The notes beneath the pieces were generated by a model. That model was not told the origin of the DNA. It ran no database searches and saw only the letters and a program-made list of their open reading frames with translations. The translations under genes and the position numbers were made by a program. From JAGVSZ01 sp035456405 (lineage in GTDB: Bacteria > Pseudomonadota > Gammaproteobacteria > Burkholderiales > SG8-39): a stretch of 64,000 nucleotides of DNA. The stretch covers positions 1 through 64,000 of the forward strand of contig DATIDG010000083.1 of assembly GCA_035456405.1 (NCBI GenBank), given 5' to 3'. Of the stretch, positions 33,020-41,919 are shown piece after piece (position 1 is the stretch's first letter; each line of letters begins with the position of its first letter).

Positions 33020-33402
33020 AGATCGACCGCGTGCCGCTTGAGGTCCGCGAGCGAAACGAACTCGAGCGCCTTCTCGTGCGTGGCGGCGAGCACCACCGGC
33101 GGCGCGACGCCGGCGGCGAGCGCCTCCTTCCAGCGCATCGCGCAGAGGCACCACTTGTCCCCCGGCGCGAGGCCGGGGAAGCCGAACTGCGGCACGGGCG
33201 TGACGAGGTCGTTGCCGCGCGCGACGCTGAACTCGAGGAATTCCCGCGTCACCTGCGCGCACACGACATGGGTGCCGAAGTCCTGCGGTCCCGTGTGGCA
33301 ACTCCCGTCCCGGTAGAAGCCGGTCATCGGGGCCGTGCAGCAGGTTGCGAGCGGCCCGCCAAGGACGTTGCGGGCGCCGCCGGCCGGGGTGTCGCGGGGC
33401 AT
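33013..33402 (-). CDS. DUF2237 family protein
   Basis: 129 residues matching the DUF2237 pattern almost end to end: NVLGGPLATCCTAPMTGFYRDGSC, FGTHVVCAQVTREFLEFSVARGND, PQFGFPGLAPGDKWCLCAMRWKEAL and APPVVLAATHEKALEFVSLADLKRHA. The family is widespread, with conserved cysteines (here CC, SC, VC, WCLC) but no known function. No good ribosome-binding site is seen upstream. Its 3' end lies within an inverted repeat. Confidence 0.9.
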   Translation of the reverse strand: MPRDTPAGGARNVLGGPLATCCTAPMTGFYRDGSCHTGPQDFGTHVVCAQVTREFLEFSVARGNDLVTPVPQFGFPGLAPGDKWCLCAMRWKEALAAGVAPPVVLAATHEKALEFVSLADLKRHAVDLH

Positions 33403-33479
33403 TGCAGTGGGCTTGAGAGTCGGGTGGCGCGAGAGTACTCCAACCCGCGTCCCGCCTCACACACTGCCGGACACCGCCG

Positions 33480-33707
33480 TCATTGCCTGTCCTTCCGATA
33501 GGGCGCATACAGCCACTCCACTTCGATCTTTCTCTCCGCCGTCTCGACGCGCACGCGCGCCGGCCGGTTCGCCTCGGCCCAGCTCCTGGCGTAGATGATG
33601 GCGACTTTCTTCTCGGAGAAGAAGAGGCTCTGCGTGCCGCCCTGGCACGCGACGGCCCACCCGAAGACCGGCCCCGGGTAGACGACGAACAGCGGAATCT
33701 CGCGCAT
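33480..33707 (-). CDS. Small hypothetical protein (DUF2188-like)
   Basis: 75 residues: FVVYPGPVFGWAVACQGGTQ, then FFSEKKVAIIYARSWAEANRPARVRVETAERKIEVEWLY. The order (VxPxxxGWxVxxxG, Lys-rich helix with AxxxA, short strand, then a final strand) resembles the DUF2188 fold, a small alpha/beta domain of unknown function. GAGAG lies upstream of the ATG. About 180 bases upstream, up to the metallohydrolase stop, have no gene. Confidence 0.6.
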   Translation of the reverse strand: MREIPLFVVYPGPVFGWAVACQGGTQSLFFSEKKVAIIYARSWAEANRPARVRVETAERKIEVEWLYAPYRKDRQ

Positions 33708-33887
33708 CGCTCTCTCGGTCCGCCGCTGCCCCGGCCTCCCCCGGAGGCGCGGCGGCTTCCAGCGGAACTTTGCCGCAGCTGCCAGCGCAAGACCTCCGCT
33801 GCGTGCGTGCGCGTGTGAACTTCTCCCTATCCCGCCGACGCCTGGTGTCCTGTCGGCCCACCGACGGCGGGTGCGTGTCGAACGGCT

Positions 33888-34586
33888 TTACAGACGCCCG
33901 AGGGCGTGGTCGCCCACGAAGGGATTGTTGCGTCGCTCGGCGCCGAACGTGGAGAGCGGCCCGTGGCCGGGCACGAACGTCACGTCGTCCCCGAGCGGCC
34001 AGAGCTGGGTCGTGATCGAGCGGATCAGCGTGTCGTAGTTGCCGCGCGGAAAATCGGTGCGGCCGATCGAACCCTGAAAAAGCACGTCGCCGACGAACGC
34101 CACGCGCTCGCCGGGGTGGAAGAAGACGACGTGGCCCGGCGTGTGCCCCGGACAGAACCGGACCGCCATCTCGATGTTGCCGAAGCGGACCGTGTCGCCG
34201 CCTGCGAGCCAGCGGTCGGGCGTGAAGGCCTCGAGCGGCGGGAAGCCGAACATGCGGCTCTGCGAGGGCAGCTGGTCGATCCAGAAGCGGTCCTCGACGT
34301 GCGGTCCCTCGACCGGCAGGCCGAGTCGGCTCTGCAGTTCCGCAGTCCCTCCGCAGTGGTCGATGTGCCCGTGAGTCAGTAGGATCTTCTCGAGCGTCAC
34401 GCCCTGCTTCTCCACCTGCGCGAGGAGCACGTCGAGATCCCCGCCCGGATCGATGAGCGCCGCTTTGCCCGTCTCCTCGCAGATCGCGAGCGAGCAGTTC
34501 TGCTGGAACGGCGTGACCGGGACGATCACCACGCGCAGCTGCGACGGGCGAAGGGCGGGACGGGCGAGCGGATCTGCGGCGGACAT
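33888..34586 (-). CDS. MBL-fold metallohydrolase (glyoxalase II-like)
   Basis: 232 residues. The metal-binding motif THGHIDHCGG, then FCPGHTPGHVVFFHP, VAFVGDVLFQGSIGRTDFPRGN and VPGHGPLS give all expected His and Asp ligands for a dinuclear beta-lactamase-fold hydrolase of the GloB/YcbL type. The related YcbL/GloC group hydrolyses S-D-lactoylglutathione; some relatives are persulfide dioxygenases, but the typical ETHE1 residues are not evident. Single gene, 65 bases beyond the carbamate kinase stop and in the same direction. Confidence 0.87.
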   Translation of the reverse strand: MSAADPLARPALRPSQLRVVIVPVTPFQQNCSLAICEETGKAALIDPGGDLDVLLAQVEKQGVTLEKILLTHGHIDHCGGTAELQSRLGLPVEGPHVEDRFWIDQLPSQSRMFGFPPLEAFTPDRWLAGGDTVRFGNIEMAVRFCPGHTPGHVVFFHPGERVAFVGDVLFQGSIGRTDFPRGNYDTLIRSITTQLWPLGDDVTFVPGHGPLSTFGAERRNNPFVGDHALGRL

Positions 34587-34651
34587 CGCGGTGGTCGTGC
34601 GGAACGAGGCCGCGATTCTCTCACGGCGAACTGCACCTGAAAAACGCGGCG

Positions 34652-35605
34652 TCAGTGGCGGACGATGCGGGTGCCGGTAGCGCCGGCAAGGGCGCGGCCG
34701 AGGTTCGGCGGATTCGTGACGAGGCCCTCGGCGCCGCCGCCTTCAAGGAACTCGATCAGCGCGCGGATCTTCGGACCCATGCTGCCCGGGTCGAAGTGGT
34801 TCGCGGCATAGAGGCGCCGCGCGTCGTCGAGCGTGATTCGATCCAGCCAGCGCTGCTGCGGCGTGTTGAAGTGGATGGCCACCTTTTCCACGCCGGTCGA
34901 CACCAGCAGCAGGTCCGCGCCAAGGTCGCGCGCGAGCAGGCTCGAGGCGAGATCCTTGTCGATCACCGCCTCGACGCCGATGAGATCGCCGCGCTCATCC
35001 TCGATCACCGGAATGCCGCCGCCGCCGCACGCGATGACGAGATAACCGGCGCGGGCGAGAAAGCGGATCTCGTCGAGCTCGACGATCCGCTGCGGCCGCG
35101 GCGACGGCACGACGCGGCGCCAGCCGCGCCCGGCGTCCTCGCGCACCGTCCAGCCCTGCTCGCCCGCGATGCGGCGCGCCGTCGCCTCGTCGAAGTGCGA
35201 GCCGATGGGCTTGGTCGGGTTCGCGAACGCCGGATCGTTGCGGTCCACCAGGGTCTGCGTGACCACCGCGAGCGGCCGGCTCGAGACCCCGCGCTTCCGG
35301 AATTCGTTGCGCAGCGCGCGATCGAACATGTAGCCGATCGCGCCCTGCAGGTCCGCGCCGGCGTAATCCATTGGCACCGGTGGCACCTCGTCGATCGACA
35401 GCTCCGAGCGCCGCAGAATGAAGCCGATCTGCGGGCCGTTGCCGTGGGTGAGCACGACGTTCCAGCCTGCCTCCACCATGTCGGCGATGGAGCGCGCCGT
35501 CATCGCGGCGGCGTTGTACTGGTCGGGAATCGACTGGTGGTCCTTGTCGATGATCAGCGAGTTGCCGCCGACCGCCACGACTGCGAGCTTGCCGTCCGAG
35601 CTCAT
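34652..35605 (-). CDS. arcC: Carbamate kinase
   Basis: 317 residues. Makes ATP from carbamoyl phosphate and ADP, releasing carbamate (then NH3 and CO2). Family motifs: VAVGGNSL near the N-terminus, VLTHGNGPQIG, PKPIGSHF-like segment NPTKPIGSHFDE, IACGGGGIPV, GVEAVIDKDLASSLLA, GSMGPKIRALIEFLE and the ending TNPPNLGRALAGATGTRI. It lies 12 bases after the AllG-like gene and downstream of fdrA, the same association as the E. coli allantoin-locus carbamate kinase (AllK/YlbK). So it most likely cashes in carbamoyl phosphate from that pathway, not from arginine deiminase, whose other genes are absent. Confidence 0.92.
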   Translation of the reverse strand: MSSDGKLAVVAVGGNSLIIDKDHQSIPDQYNAAAMTARSIADMVEAGWNVVLTHGNGPQIGFILRRSELSIDEVPPVPMDYAGADLQGAIGYMFDRALRNEFRKRGVSSRPLAVVTQTLVDRNDPAFANPTKPIGSHFDEATARRIAGEQGWTVREDAGRGWRRVVPSPRPQRIVELDEIRFLARAGYLVIACGGGGIPVIEDERGDLIGVEAVIDKDLASSLLARDLGADLLLVSTGVEKVAIHFNTPQQRWLDRITLDDARRLYAANHFDPGSMGPKIRALIEFLEGGGAEGLVTNPPNLGRALAGATGTRIVRH

Positions 35606-35617
35606 GATCGGCCGCCC

Positions 35618-37024
35618 TCAGCGCTCGAGCGAAAGCGCCAGCGCCCATACCGCCTGGCGGAAGCAGGCCATCGGCGCGCGCGTGACGCCTGCACCGATCT
35701 GGCCGACGCCTGCCTCGCGATGCGCGATGCCGGTGTTGATGACCGGGAGGATGCCGGTGTCGACGACTTTGCGCGCATCGATTCCGGCCGGCGTCCCGGC
35801 GAAATTGAGCGCTGGCAGCGTGAATGCGCCGTTACGCCCGAGGGTGATGTGGCGCATCGCGAGGGTGTTCGCAACCGCGTCGTCGGGCGTGCCGCCGACG
35901 AACTTCACGATCGCGGGCGCGGCGGCCATCGCGAAACCGCCGACGCCGGCCGTCTCGGTGATCGCGCTGTCGCCGAGGTCACCCGCGGCGTTCGCCTTCG
36001 AGTAGCCGGGGAAGTACAGGCCGTCGACGACGGGCGCCGGCGCGGTGAACCACGCGTCGCCGGTGCCGCTTGTTCGGATGCCGAACTCGACGCCGTTCCG
36101 ACACATCGCCGTCAGCATGCTCGTGCCGCGGATGCCGCGCGCGGCGTCGAGCATCGCCTTGCTCGCCGCCATCGAGAGGTTCAGAAAGAAGTGATCGTTT
36201 CCGGCGATGAACTCCAGCACCGCCGCAATGTCCGCTGCCGGCGCGCCGGAGCGGGCGAGGGCCGGCGCCAGCCGCTTAAGGAGCAGGCCGGAGGCGGCCG
36301 CGTTGCGGTTGTGCACCTCGTCGCCCATGTGCAGCGCCTGCGCAATGAGCGGCTTCAGCTCGACCGGCCCGAGCGCCTTCAGCCCCGCGACGAGCGTCGG
36401 CGCGAGCGTGTCGCGCATCCAGGCGAGGCGCGTCAGGACTTCGGCGCTGTTGGCGCCGAAGCGGAGCACCTTGCCGAGGCCCTCGTTCAGGTTGCTGAAT
36501 GCGCGGTTCGCGCCGGCCGTGTTGCGCACGATCCAGACCGGCATCGACGGACTGATGATCCCCGCCATCGGGCCGACCGCATCGTGGTGATGGCAGGGCG
36601 CGAAGCGGATCTCGCCGCTCGCGGCGAGGCGCTGCGCCGCCGCGGCATCCGCGGCCCAGCCTTCGAGGAGGCACGCGCCGACGATCGCGCCCTGCATCGG
36701 CCCGCACATGTGCGCCCACTCGATCGGCGGGCCGGCGTGCAATAGCGTGCGCTCGCCCATGTCGGGCAGCGCCTCGCGCGCTACGCCGATCCCTTCGAGC
36801 ACCGGCTGGGCTGCTGCGTAGGCGTCGAAGGCCTTCCGGTTCGCGGCCTCGACGGTCGGATGCCGCATGAGCTGTGCGACCGCGGTCGCCGCCGCGCGGT
36901 CGCCCTGACCCGGCGGCGCCCATTCGACCTGCGTCACGCCCGCGCCGGCGCGAGCGATTGCTTCCGCGAACGACGCGACGCCCACGTTGAGCACGTGCAT
37001 TTTCGCGCCGAGTAACGGCTTCAT
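35618..37024 (-). CDS. DUF1116 protein, AllG (YlbE)-like
   Basis: 468 residues. Strong DUF1116 features: LHAGPPIEWAHMCGPMQGAIVGACLLEGWA, FAPCHHHDAVGPMAGIISPSMPVWIV, LHMGDEVHNRNAAA, FIAGNDHFFLNLSMAASKAM and CRNGVEFGIRTSGTGDAWFTAPA. In E. coli YlbE (AllG) together with FdrA (AllF) and YlbF (AllH) forms oxamate carbamoyltransferase. The start overlaps the fdrA stop (ATGA), so the two are coupled. A DUF2877/AllH gene is not found in this locus, so the reaction may differ. The conserved His cluster APCHHHD is likely functional. Confidence 0.85.
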   Translation of the reverse strand: MKPLLGAKMHVLNVGVASFAEAIARAGAGVTQVEWAPPGQGDRAAATAVAQLMRHPTVEAANRKAFDAYAAAQPVLEGIGVAREALPDMGERTLLHAGPPIEWAHMCGPMQGAIVGACLLEGWAADAAAAQRLAASGEIRFAPCHHHDAVGPMAGIISPSMPVWIVRNTAGANRAFSNLNEGLGKVLRFGANSAEVLTRLAWMRDTLAPTLVAGLKALGPVELKPLIAQALHMGDEVHNRNAAASGLLLKRLAPALARSGAPAADIAAVLEFIAGNDHFFLNLSMAASKAMLDAARGIRGTSMLTAMCRNGVEFGIRTSGTGDAWFTAPAPVVDGLYFPGYSKANAAGDLGDSAITETAGVGGFAMAAAPAIVKFVGGTPDDAVANTLAMRHITLGRNGAFTLPALNFAGTPAGIDARKVVDTGILPVINTGIAHREAGVGQIGAGVTRAPMACFRQAVWALALSLER

Positions 37025-38574
37025 CGCGCACTCCTCGTCCCTTGCGGTGCGGCGATTCGCGTCGCCAGCCGCACCGCCGCTGCGTTGCTCGGCGCGAGCA
37101 GCACGCCCGCCTCGCGCAGGGTGGCTTCCTGTCGGCTGAGGTTCTGAGGGTCTGCGGCCGTCCCGCAGACGAAGCCGATTAAGGCGATTCGCCGCTTTCC
37201 CCTCGCCGCACGTGCCCGGGCGGCAGCGAGCGCCGGCGCCATCGCCCCGGCCGGGTCGGGGTGCGCGCCGTAGCCGAGCACGACGTCGAAGAGGATCACC
37301 GCGACCTCGGGGTCGGCCGCTTCGCTGACGATGCGCTCGTTCCGGAGCCGGTGGTCGATCATCGGATGCGGACGCCCGCGCGTGAACACGTCGTCGCCAA
37401 GGTCGATCACGGTATGCTCCCGGCTGCGCCACACGTCGTCGATGCGGGCGGCGGCGCCGACCGGTGCGTTCGACCAGACATGGCCGGAGGCCTCGCCGAG
37501 CAGCAGACCCGCCTCGTAGCAGAACGTGCCGCCGCTGTAGAGGCCGCGCACGTAGCGCTGCCTGGCGCCGAGCCCGATGCGCGGTGCGGACGGCGCCGCC
37601 GGGCCGCGAGCCGAAGGCTTTCGCCCCCGTGCGAGCGCCACCGCCGCGCGGGCGGCGTCCTCGAGCGTATGCACTGCATGGAGATTCCGGCCTCTGATCG
37701 TTTTCGGATCGGCGCCGAGGAAGCACACCACTACCGGCCTGCCGACGCGGCTCGCAGCCGCGAGGACCAACTCGGACACGCGCAGGGCGGGCGGCTTGGA
37801 GACGAGCACGAGCACTCTGGTCCCCGCATCCGCGCCGAGCGCCGCGATCCCCTGCAGCATCGTGATGCCGCCCACGGCTTCGTGGAGATCGTGGCTGCCG
37901 GTCCCGATCGCGTGCGATACGCCGAGACCGAGATGGTCGACGAGCGAGCTGATCTGTTGCAGCCCGGTGCCGGACGCGCCGACCAGGCCGATCGCCCCGC
38001 GTCGGACCACATTGGCGAACGCGAGTGGGACGCCGTTGACGATCGCCGTTCCGCAGTCAGGCCCCATGACGAGCAGCCCCTCGCCGCGGGCGAACGTCTT
38101 CAGGGCGACTTCGTCCTCCATCGCCACGTTGTCGCTGAAAAGCATGACGTGCAATCCGAGCCGCAGCGCCTTCATCGCCTCTGCAGCGGCGTACTCGCCG
38201 GGCGTGGAGATCAGTGCGAGATTCGCGGCCGGCGCGGCGACGGTCGCCATCTCGATCGACCGCGGCGCGAGCTCGGCGGCTCCGCCGCCCGTGCCGGACC
38301 GCGGTTCCTCCTTCAGGACGCGCTCGGCATGCGTCAGCGCGGCGGCGAGCGCTGCGCCGGTTTTCGCCCGCACTGCAATCAGGAGGTCGTTCGGGCCGGC
38401 GTCCACCGCGCCCGCGACGAGCCCTGCATCGCGCATCAGGGCGACGTTGGCCTCGGACGCCATCAGCACCGCAGCGCGCTCGACGCCGGCGAGCTTCGAC
38501 AGGCCGTCGGCGAGCTGCATCAGCGCGACCGAGTCGCGGTAGAGATTGCGGACCACTCGAGTCGCGTGCGGCAT
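37021..38574 (-). CDS. fdrA: FdrA (AllF)-like acyl-CoA synthetase-fold protein
   Basis: 517 residues with succinyl-CoA-synthetase-like domains: LISTPGEYAAAEAMKALRLGLHVMLFSDNV, the conserved MGPDCGTAIVNGVPLAFANVVRRGAIGLVGASGTGLQ, then VSHAIGTGSHDLHEAVGG. The second half has RYVRGLYSGGTFCYEA and DLGDDVFTRGRPHPMIDHRLRNERI, all FdrA hallmarks. In E. coli it is a subunit of oxamate carbamoyltransferase in allantoin fermentation. First gene of the minus-strand fdrA-allG-arcC unit, diverging from allophanate hydrolase across a 119-base gap with a palindromic operator candidate. Confidence 0.88.
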   Translation of the reverse strand: MPHATRVVRNLYRDSVALMQLADGLSKLAGVERAAVLMASEANVALMRDAGLVAGAVDAGPNDLLIAVRAKTGAALAAALTHAERVLKEEPRSGTGGGAAELAPRSIEMATVAAPAANLALISTPGEYAAAEAMKALRLGLHVMLFSDNVAMEDEVALKTFARGEGLLVMGPDCGTAIVNGVPLAFANVVRRGAIGLVGASGTGLQQISSLVDHLGLGVSHAIGTGSHDLHEAVGGITMLQGIAALGADAGTRVLVLVSKPPALRVSELVLAAASRVGRPVVVCFLGADPKTIRGRNLHAVHTLEDAARAAVALARGRKPSARGPAAPSAPRIGLGARQRYVRGLYSGGTFCYEAGLLLGEASGHVWSNAPVGAAARIDDVWRSREHTVIDLGDDVFTRGRPHPMIDHRLRNERIVSEAADPEVAVILFDVVLGYGAHPDPAGAMAPALAAARARAARGKRRIALIGFVCGTAADPQNLSRQEATLREAGVLLAPSNAAAVRLATRIAAPQGTRSAR

Positions 38575-38652
38575 ACGCGCGTCTCCCTCATCGTCCCCGG
38601 ACCGCTGGCGGCAGCTTGCCGCGGGGCGGGAGGGATGCTAGTGTAAGTCAAC

Positions 38653-38664
38653 CTTGTATGCAAG
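38653..38664. promoter_or_regulatory. Operator-like palindrome CTTGTATGCAAG in the divergent fdrA/atzF gap
   Basis: Matches its own reverse complement at 10 of 12 positions. It resembles the TTGTATACAA-type operators predicted for many FCD-class GntR regulators. Such a regulator is encoded about 3.3 kb downstream, after the permease. On the minus strand TACACT at 38645-38640 could be the fdrA -10, just beside the palindrome, so one bound dimer could control both directions. The repressor assignment is inference. Confidence 0.45.
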
Positions 38665-38693
38665 ATTGTGTGCTAAGGGAGGGCCGAGCGGCG

Positions 38694-40511
38694 ATGCTCG
38701 GGGCGGACGACAGTCTTGACTTGCATGCCCTCGGCGCACGGCTCCGGGCCGGGAGCGTGCGCCCGCGCGACGTCGTCGCCGGCGTGCTCGACCGGATCGC
38801 GGCGCGCGGCGACGACAAGGTCTGGATCCGGCTCGCGCCGCGCGGGGCGCTGCAGGCGCGCGCCGCCGCGCTCGAGCTGATCGCTCCCGCGGACTTGCCG
38901 CTCTACGGAGTTCCGTTCGCGATCAAGGACAACATCGACTGCGCCGGCGAGCCCACGACGGCGGGCTGCCCCGAGTTCGCGTACACGCCGGACGAGTCCG
39001 CGCCGGTCGTGCAGCGCCTGGTTCACGCCGGCGCGATCCTGATCGGCAAGACGAACCTCGACCAGTTCGCGACCGGGCTGGTCGGTACGCGCTCGCCGTA
39101 CGGCGCGTGCGCGAGCGCGTTCGACGCGCGCGACATAGCGGGCGGCTCCAGCTCGGGATCGGCAGTGGCAGTCGCTGCGGGTCTCGTGAGTTTCGCGCTC
39201 GGCACCGACACCGCCGGCTCGGGACGCGTTCCGGCGGCGTTCAACAACATCGTCGGGCTGAAGCCGACGCGCGGCCTGCTCAGCACGCGCGGCGTCGTGC
39301 CGGCGTGCCGCTCGCTCGATTGCGTCTCGATCTTCGCCCTGACTGCGGGCGACGCCGCGGCGGTGCTCGACGTGGCCGCGGGCTTCGACCCCGCCGACCC
39401 GTTCTCGCGTCTGGCGGCCCCCGCCCGTGCGCTCCCGGCGACCCTTGCGGCGTGCCGCGTCGGCGTGCCGCGCGCCGAACAGCTCGAGTTCTTCGGCAAC
39501 CGCGATGCCGAGCGCCTGTTCCATGCCGCGGTCGAGGCGTTGGTCGGCCAGGGCGCCCGCGCGGTCGAGATCGACTTCGCGCCGTTTCTCGAGACGGCCC
39601 GGCTGCTCTACGGCGGGCCCTGGGTCGCCGAGCGCTACGTCGCGATCCGCGAATTCTTCGACCGGCGCCCGGACGCGCTCTTCCCGGTCACGCGCGAGAT
39701 CATCGCCGGCGCCGCGAAATTCTCGGCTGCCGACTGCTTCGTCGCCGGTTACCGGCTCCAGGAGCTGCGCCGCCAGGTCGAGCCGGTCTGGCAGTCGGTG
39801 GACGTGCTGGTCACGCCGACTGCGGGGACGACCTACACCATCGACGAGGTGAACGCCAACCCGATCCGCCTCAACACCAATCTCGGCTACTACACCAACT
39901 TCATGAACCTGCTCGACCTTGCGGCCGTCGCGGTGCCGGCGGGGTTCCAGGCCGACGGTCGCCCGTTCGGCATCACGCTCGCCGCGCCCGCGTTTGGCGA
40001 CCGGGCGCTGTGTGCGCTCGGGGCCGGCGTCCACGGCCGGCTCGTGCAGCGCCTCGGCGCGACGCGCGCGACCCTGCCGCCGCCGCCGCCCGCCGCCGCG
40101 CCTGCGCGCGCGCAGCTGCCGGTCGTGCGGCTCGCGGTGTGCGGCGCGCACATGTCGGGCCTGCCGCTGAACCACCAGTTGACCGAGCGTGGCGCGCGGC
40201 TCGTTCGTCGGTGCCGGACCGCACCGCGCTACCGGCTGTTCGCACTCAATGCGTTCTCGCCGCCGCGGCCGGGTCTGCTGCGTTCCGACGGGGACGGGCA
40301 CGCGATCGAGGTCGAGGTCTGGGCGCTGCCGACCGAGACGGTCGGGAGCTTCGTGGACGCCATCCCCTCGCCGCTCGGGATCGGGACGGTCGAGCTCGAG
40401 GACGGCGAGCACGTGCGCGGGTTCCTGTGCGAAGCCCATGCCGCGACGGGCGCGGAAGACGTGTCGGATCTGGGGAGCTGGCGCACCTACGTCGATCAGA
40501 AGAAGCGCTGA
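38694..40511 (+). CDS. atzF: Allophanate hydrolase (AtzF type)
   Basis: 605 residues. The amidase-signature domain (about 1-460) has the Ser-cisSer-Lys elements: Lys in VPFAIKDNIDCAG, GGSSSGSAVAVAAGLVSFALGTDTAGSGRVPAAFN. After a Pro/Ala linker (LPPPPPAAAPARA) a C-terminal AtzF-type domain follows (VRLAVCGAHMSGLPLNHQL, WALPTETVGSFVDAIPSPLGIGTVEL, VRGFLCE), which is what separates allophanate hydrolase from plain amidases. It splits allophanate into ammonia and CO2. GGGAGG precedes the ATG; an in-frame ATG at 38658 lies inside the operator palindrome and is less likely. No urea carboxylase is present, so allophanate must come from another source. Confidence 0.9.
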   Translation: MLGADDSLDLHALGARLRAGSVRPRDVVAGVLDRIAARGDDKVWIRLAPRGALQARAAALELIAPADLPLYGVPFAIKDNIDCAGEPTTAGCPEFAYTPDESAPVVQRLVHAGAILIGKTNLDQFATGLVGTRSPYGACASAFDARDIAGGSSSGSAVAVAAGLVSFALGTDTAGSGRVPAAFNNIVGLKPTRGLLSTRGVVPACRSLDCVSIFALTAGDAAAVLDVAAGFDPADPFSRLAAPARALPATLAACRVGVPRAEQLEFFGNRDAERLFHAAVEALVGQGARAVEIDFAPFLETARLLYGGPWVAERYVAIREFFDRRPDALFPVTREIIAGAAKFSAADCFVAGYRLQELRRQVEPVWQSVDVLVTPTAGTTYTIDEVNANPIRLNTNLGYYTNFMNLLDLAAVAVPAGFQADGRPFGITLAAPAFGDRALCALGAGVHGRLVQRLGATRATLPPPPPAAAPARAQLPVVRLAVCGAHMSGLPLNHQLTERGARLVRRCRTAPRYRLFALNAFSPPRPGLLRSDGDGHAIEVEVWALPTETVGSFVDAIPSPLGIGTVELEDGEHVRGFLCEAHAATGAEDVSDLGSWRTYVDQKKR

Positions 40512-40549
40512 GCGGGCCCGCCGCTCGGCCGCCACCAGGAGGAGGAACG

Positions 40550-41905
40550 ATGGGCAATGCCGCGGCAACGCACGACCACGCCCCGCCGAGCGATCCGCAC
40601 GATCGCGGGTTCACGAAGCTCGAACTCCAGCTCAACGACTATCCCGGGCCGGTCAAGACCGCGCTCTTCGGGATCCAGCATGTGCTGGTCATGTTCACCG
40701 CAATGGTCGGCGGTCCGCTCATCGTCGCGCGGCTGCTCGAGCTTCCCGCCGCGACCCGGATCGCGATGGTGACCGGAACCATGATCGGCTGCGGCCTCGC
40801 AACGATGGTCTCGGCGCTCGGAGTGAGCTTCATCGGGCCGCGGCTGCCGATCGTGATGGGCGTGTTCTATATCTTCATCGGGCCGATGGTCGCGATCTCG
40901 AAGGAGGTCGGCCTCGCGGCGGCGATGACCGCGCTGATGATCGGCGGACTGGTGCAGTTCGCTTGGAGCCCGCTCATCGGCAAGCTCCACCGGTTCTTCC
41001 CGCCGATCGTGACCGGCACGACGATCGTGCTGATCGGCACCGGGCTGATGAAGATCGGCATCAGCGTCGCGACCGGCGCGAACACGCCCGCGTTCGGCAA
41101 GCCGCTTACGCTCGGCCTCGCTACGCTGATGATCGTCCTGATCCTGGTGATCAGCCGGTTCGCCACGGGATTCGTGCGCGCGCTGTCGCTGTTCATCACC
41201 ATGGTGATCGGCTACTTCATCTCGGCGGCGCTCGGACTGCTCAACTTCCAGACCGTCGCCGACGCGAGTTGGATCGCGATTCCGCAGCCGTTCCCGTACG
41301 GCGGCCTCGCATGGCCGCCGATCGTGGGACTGATCGCGGTGATCGTGTGCTTCTTCGCCACCGCGGTGGAGACCACCGGTCACACGCTCGCGGTCTGCCG
41401 CATTACCGGCGTCCCCGCCGAGAGCTGGCGCATCCGCGGCGCGGTGTCGAACGACGGCATCGGGTCGGCAGTATCCGCGCTGTTCGGCGGGATGGCGCTG
41501 ACGTCCTACTCGCAGAACATCGGCGTCATCTCGATCACCGGCGTGGGCAGCCGGTTCGTGGTCGCGGCCGGCGGGCTCTTCCTGGTGATCATGGCGATGG
41601 TGCCCAAGGTCGGCGCGATCATCGCGCTGATGCCGGCGGCGGTCCTCGGCGGGGTGCTGCTGTTCATGTTCGGCATGGTGGCCTCGGTCGGCATCGACAT
41701 CATCGGCAGCAACATGCGCGCCCGCCGCGACGCGATAATCGTGGCGGCGTCGCTCGCGGTCGGTCTCGGCATCCAGGCGGCGCCGCCCGGCGCCTTCGAC
41801 GCGATCCCGCAAGCGCTGAAGATCCTCGTGACCGACGGCATCGTGATGGGGATCCTGCTGGCGATGTTCCTCAACATCGTCATGCCGAAGACCGACGAGA
41901 AGTAG
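40550..41905 (+). CDS. NCS2-family nucleobase permease (uracil/xanthine-type)
   Basis: 451 residues, about 12-14 membrane segments. NCS2 features: the N-terminal FGIQHVLVMFTAMVGGPLIVA with the conserved QH, LPIVMGVFYIFIGPM, FPPIVTGTTIVLIG, CFFATAVETTGHTLAVCRITG with the conserved acidic motif in helix 8, and SYSQNIGVISITGVGSRFV with the QN motif of helix 10. It imports a purine, pyrimidine or related ring by proton symport. AGGAGGAGG lies before the start, 38 bases after atzF, so they are likely one operon. The likely cargo is a ureide-yielding ring compound such as uric acid, xanthine or barbiturate; the exact one cannot be set. Confidence 0.92.
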   Translation: MGNAAATHDHAPPSDPHDRGFTKLELQLNDYPGPVKTALFGIQHVLVMFTAMVGGPLIVARLLELPAATRIAMVTGTMIGCGLATMVSALGVSFIGPRLPIVMGVFYIFIGPMVAISKEVGLAAAMTALMIGGLVQFAWSPLIGKLHRFFPPIVTGTTIVLIGTGLMKIGISVATGANTPAFGKPLTLGLATLMIVLILVISRFATGFVRALSLFITMVIGYFISAALGLLNFQTVADASWIAIPQPFPYGGLAWPPIVGLIAVIVCFFATAVETTGHTLAVCRITGVPAESWRIRGAVSNDGIGSAVSALFGGMALTSYSQNIGVISITGVGSRFVVAAGGLFLVIMAMVPKVGAIIALMPAAVLGGVLLFMFGMVASVGIDIIGSNMRARRDAIIVAASLAVGLGIQAAPPGAFDAIPQALKILVTDGIVMGILLAMFLNIVMPKTDEK

Positions 41906-41919
41906 CCGGAGGGGGAGCG

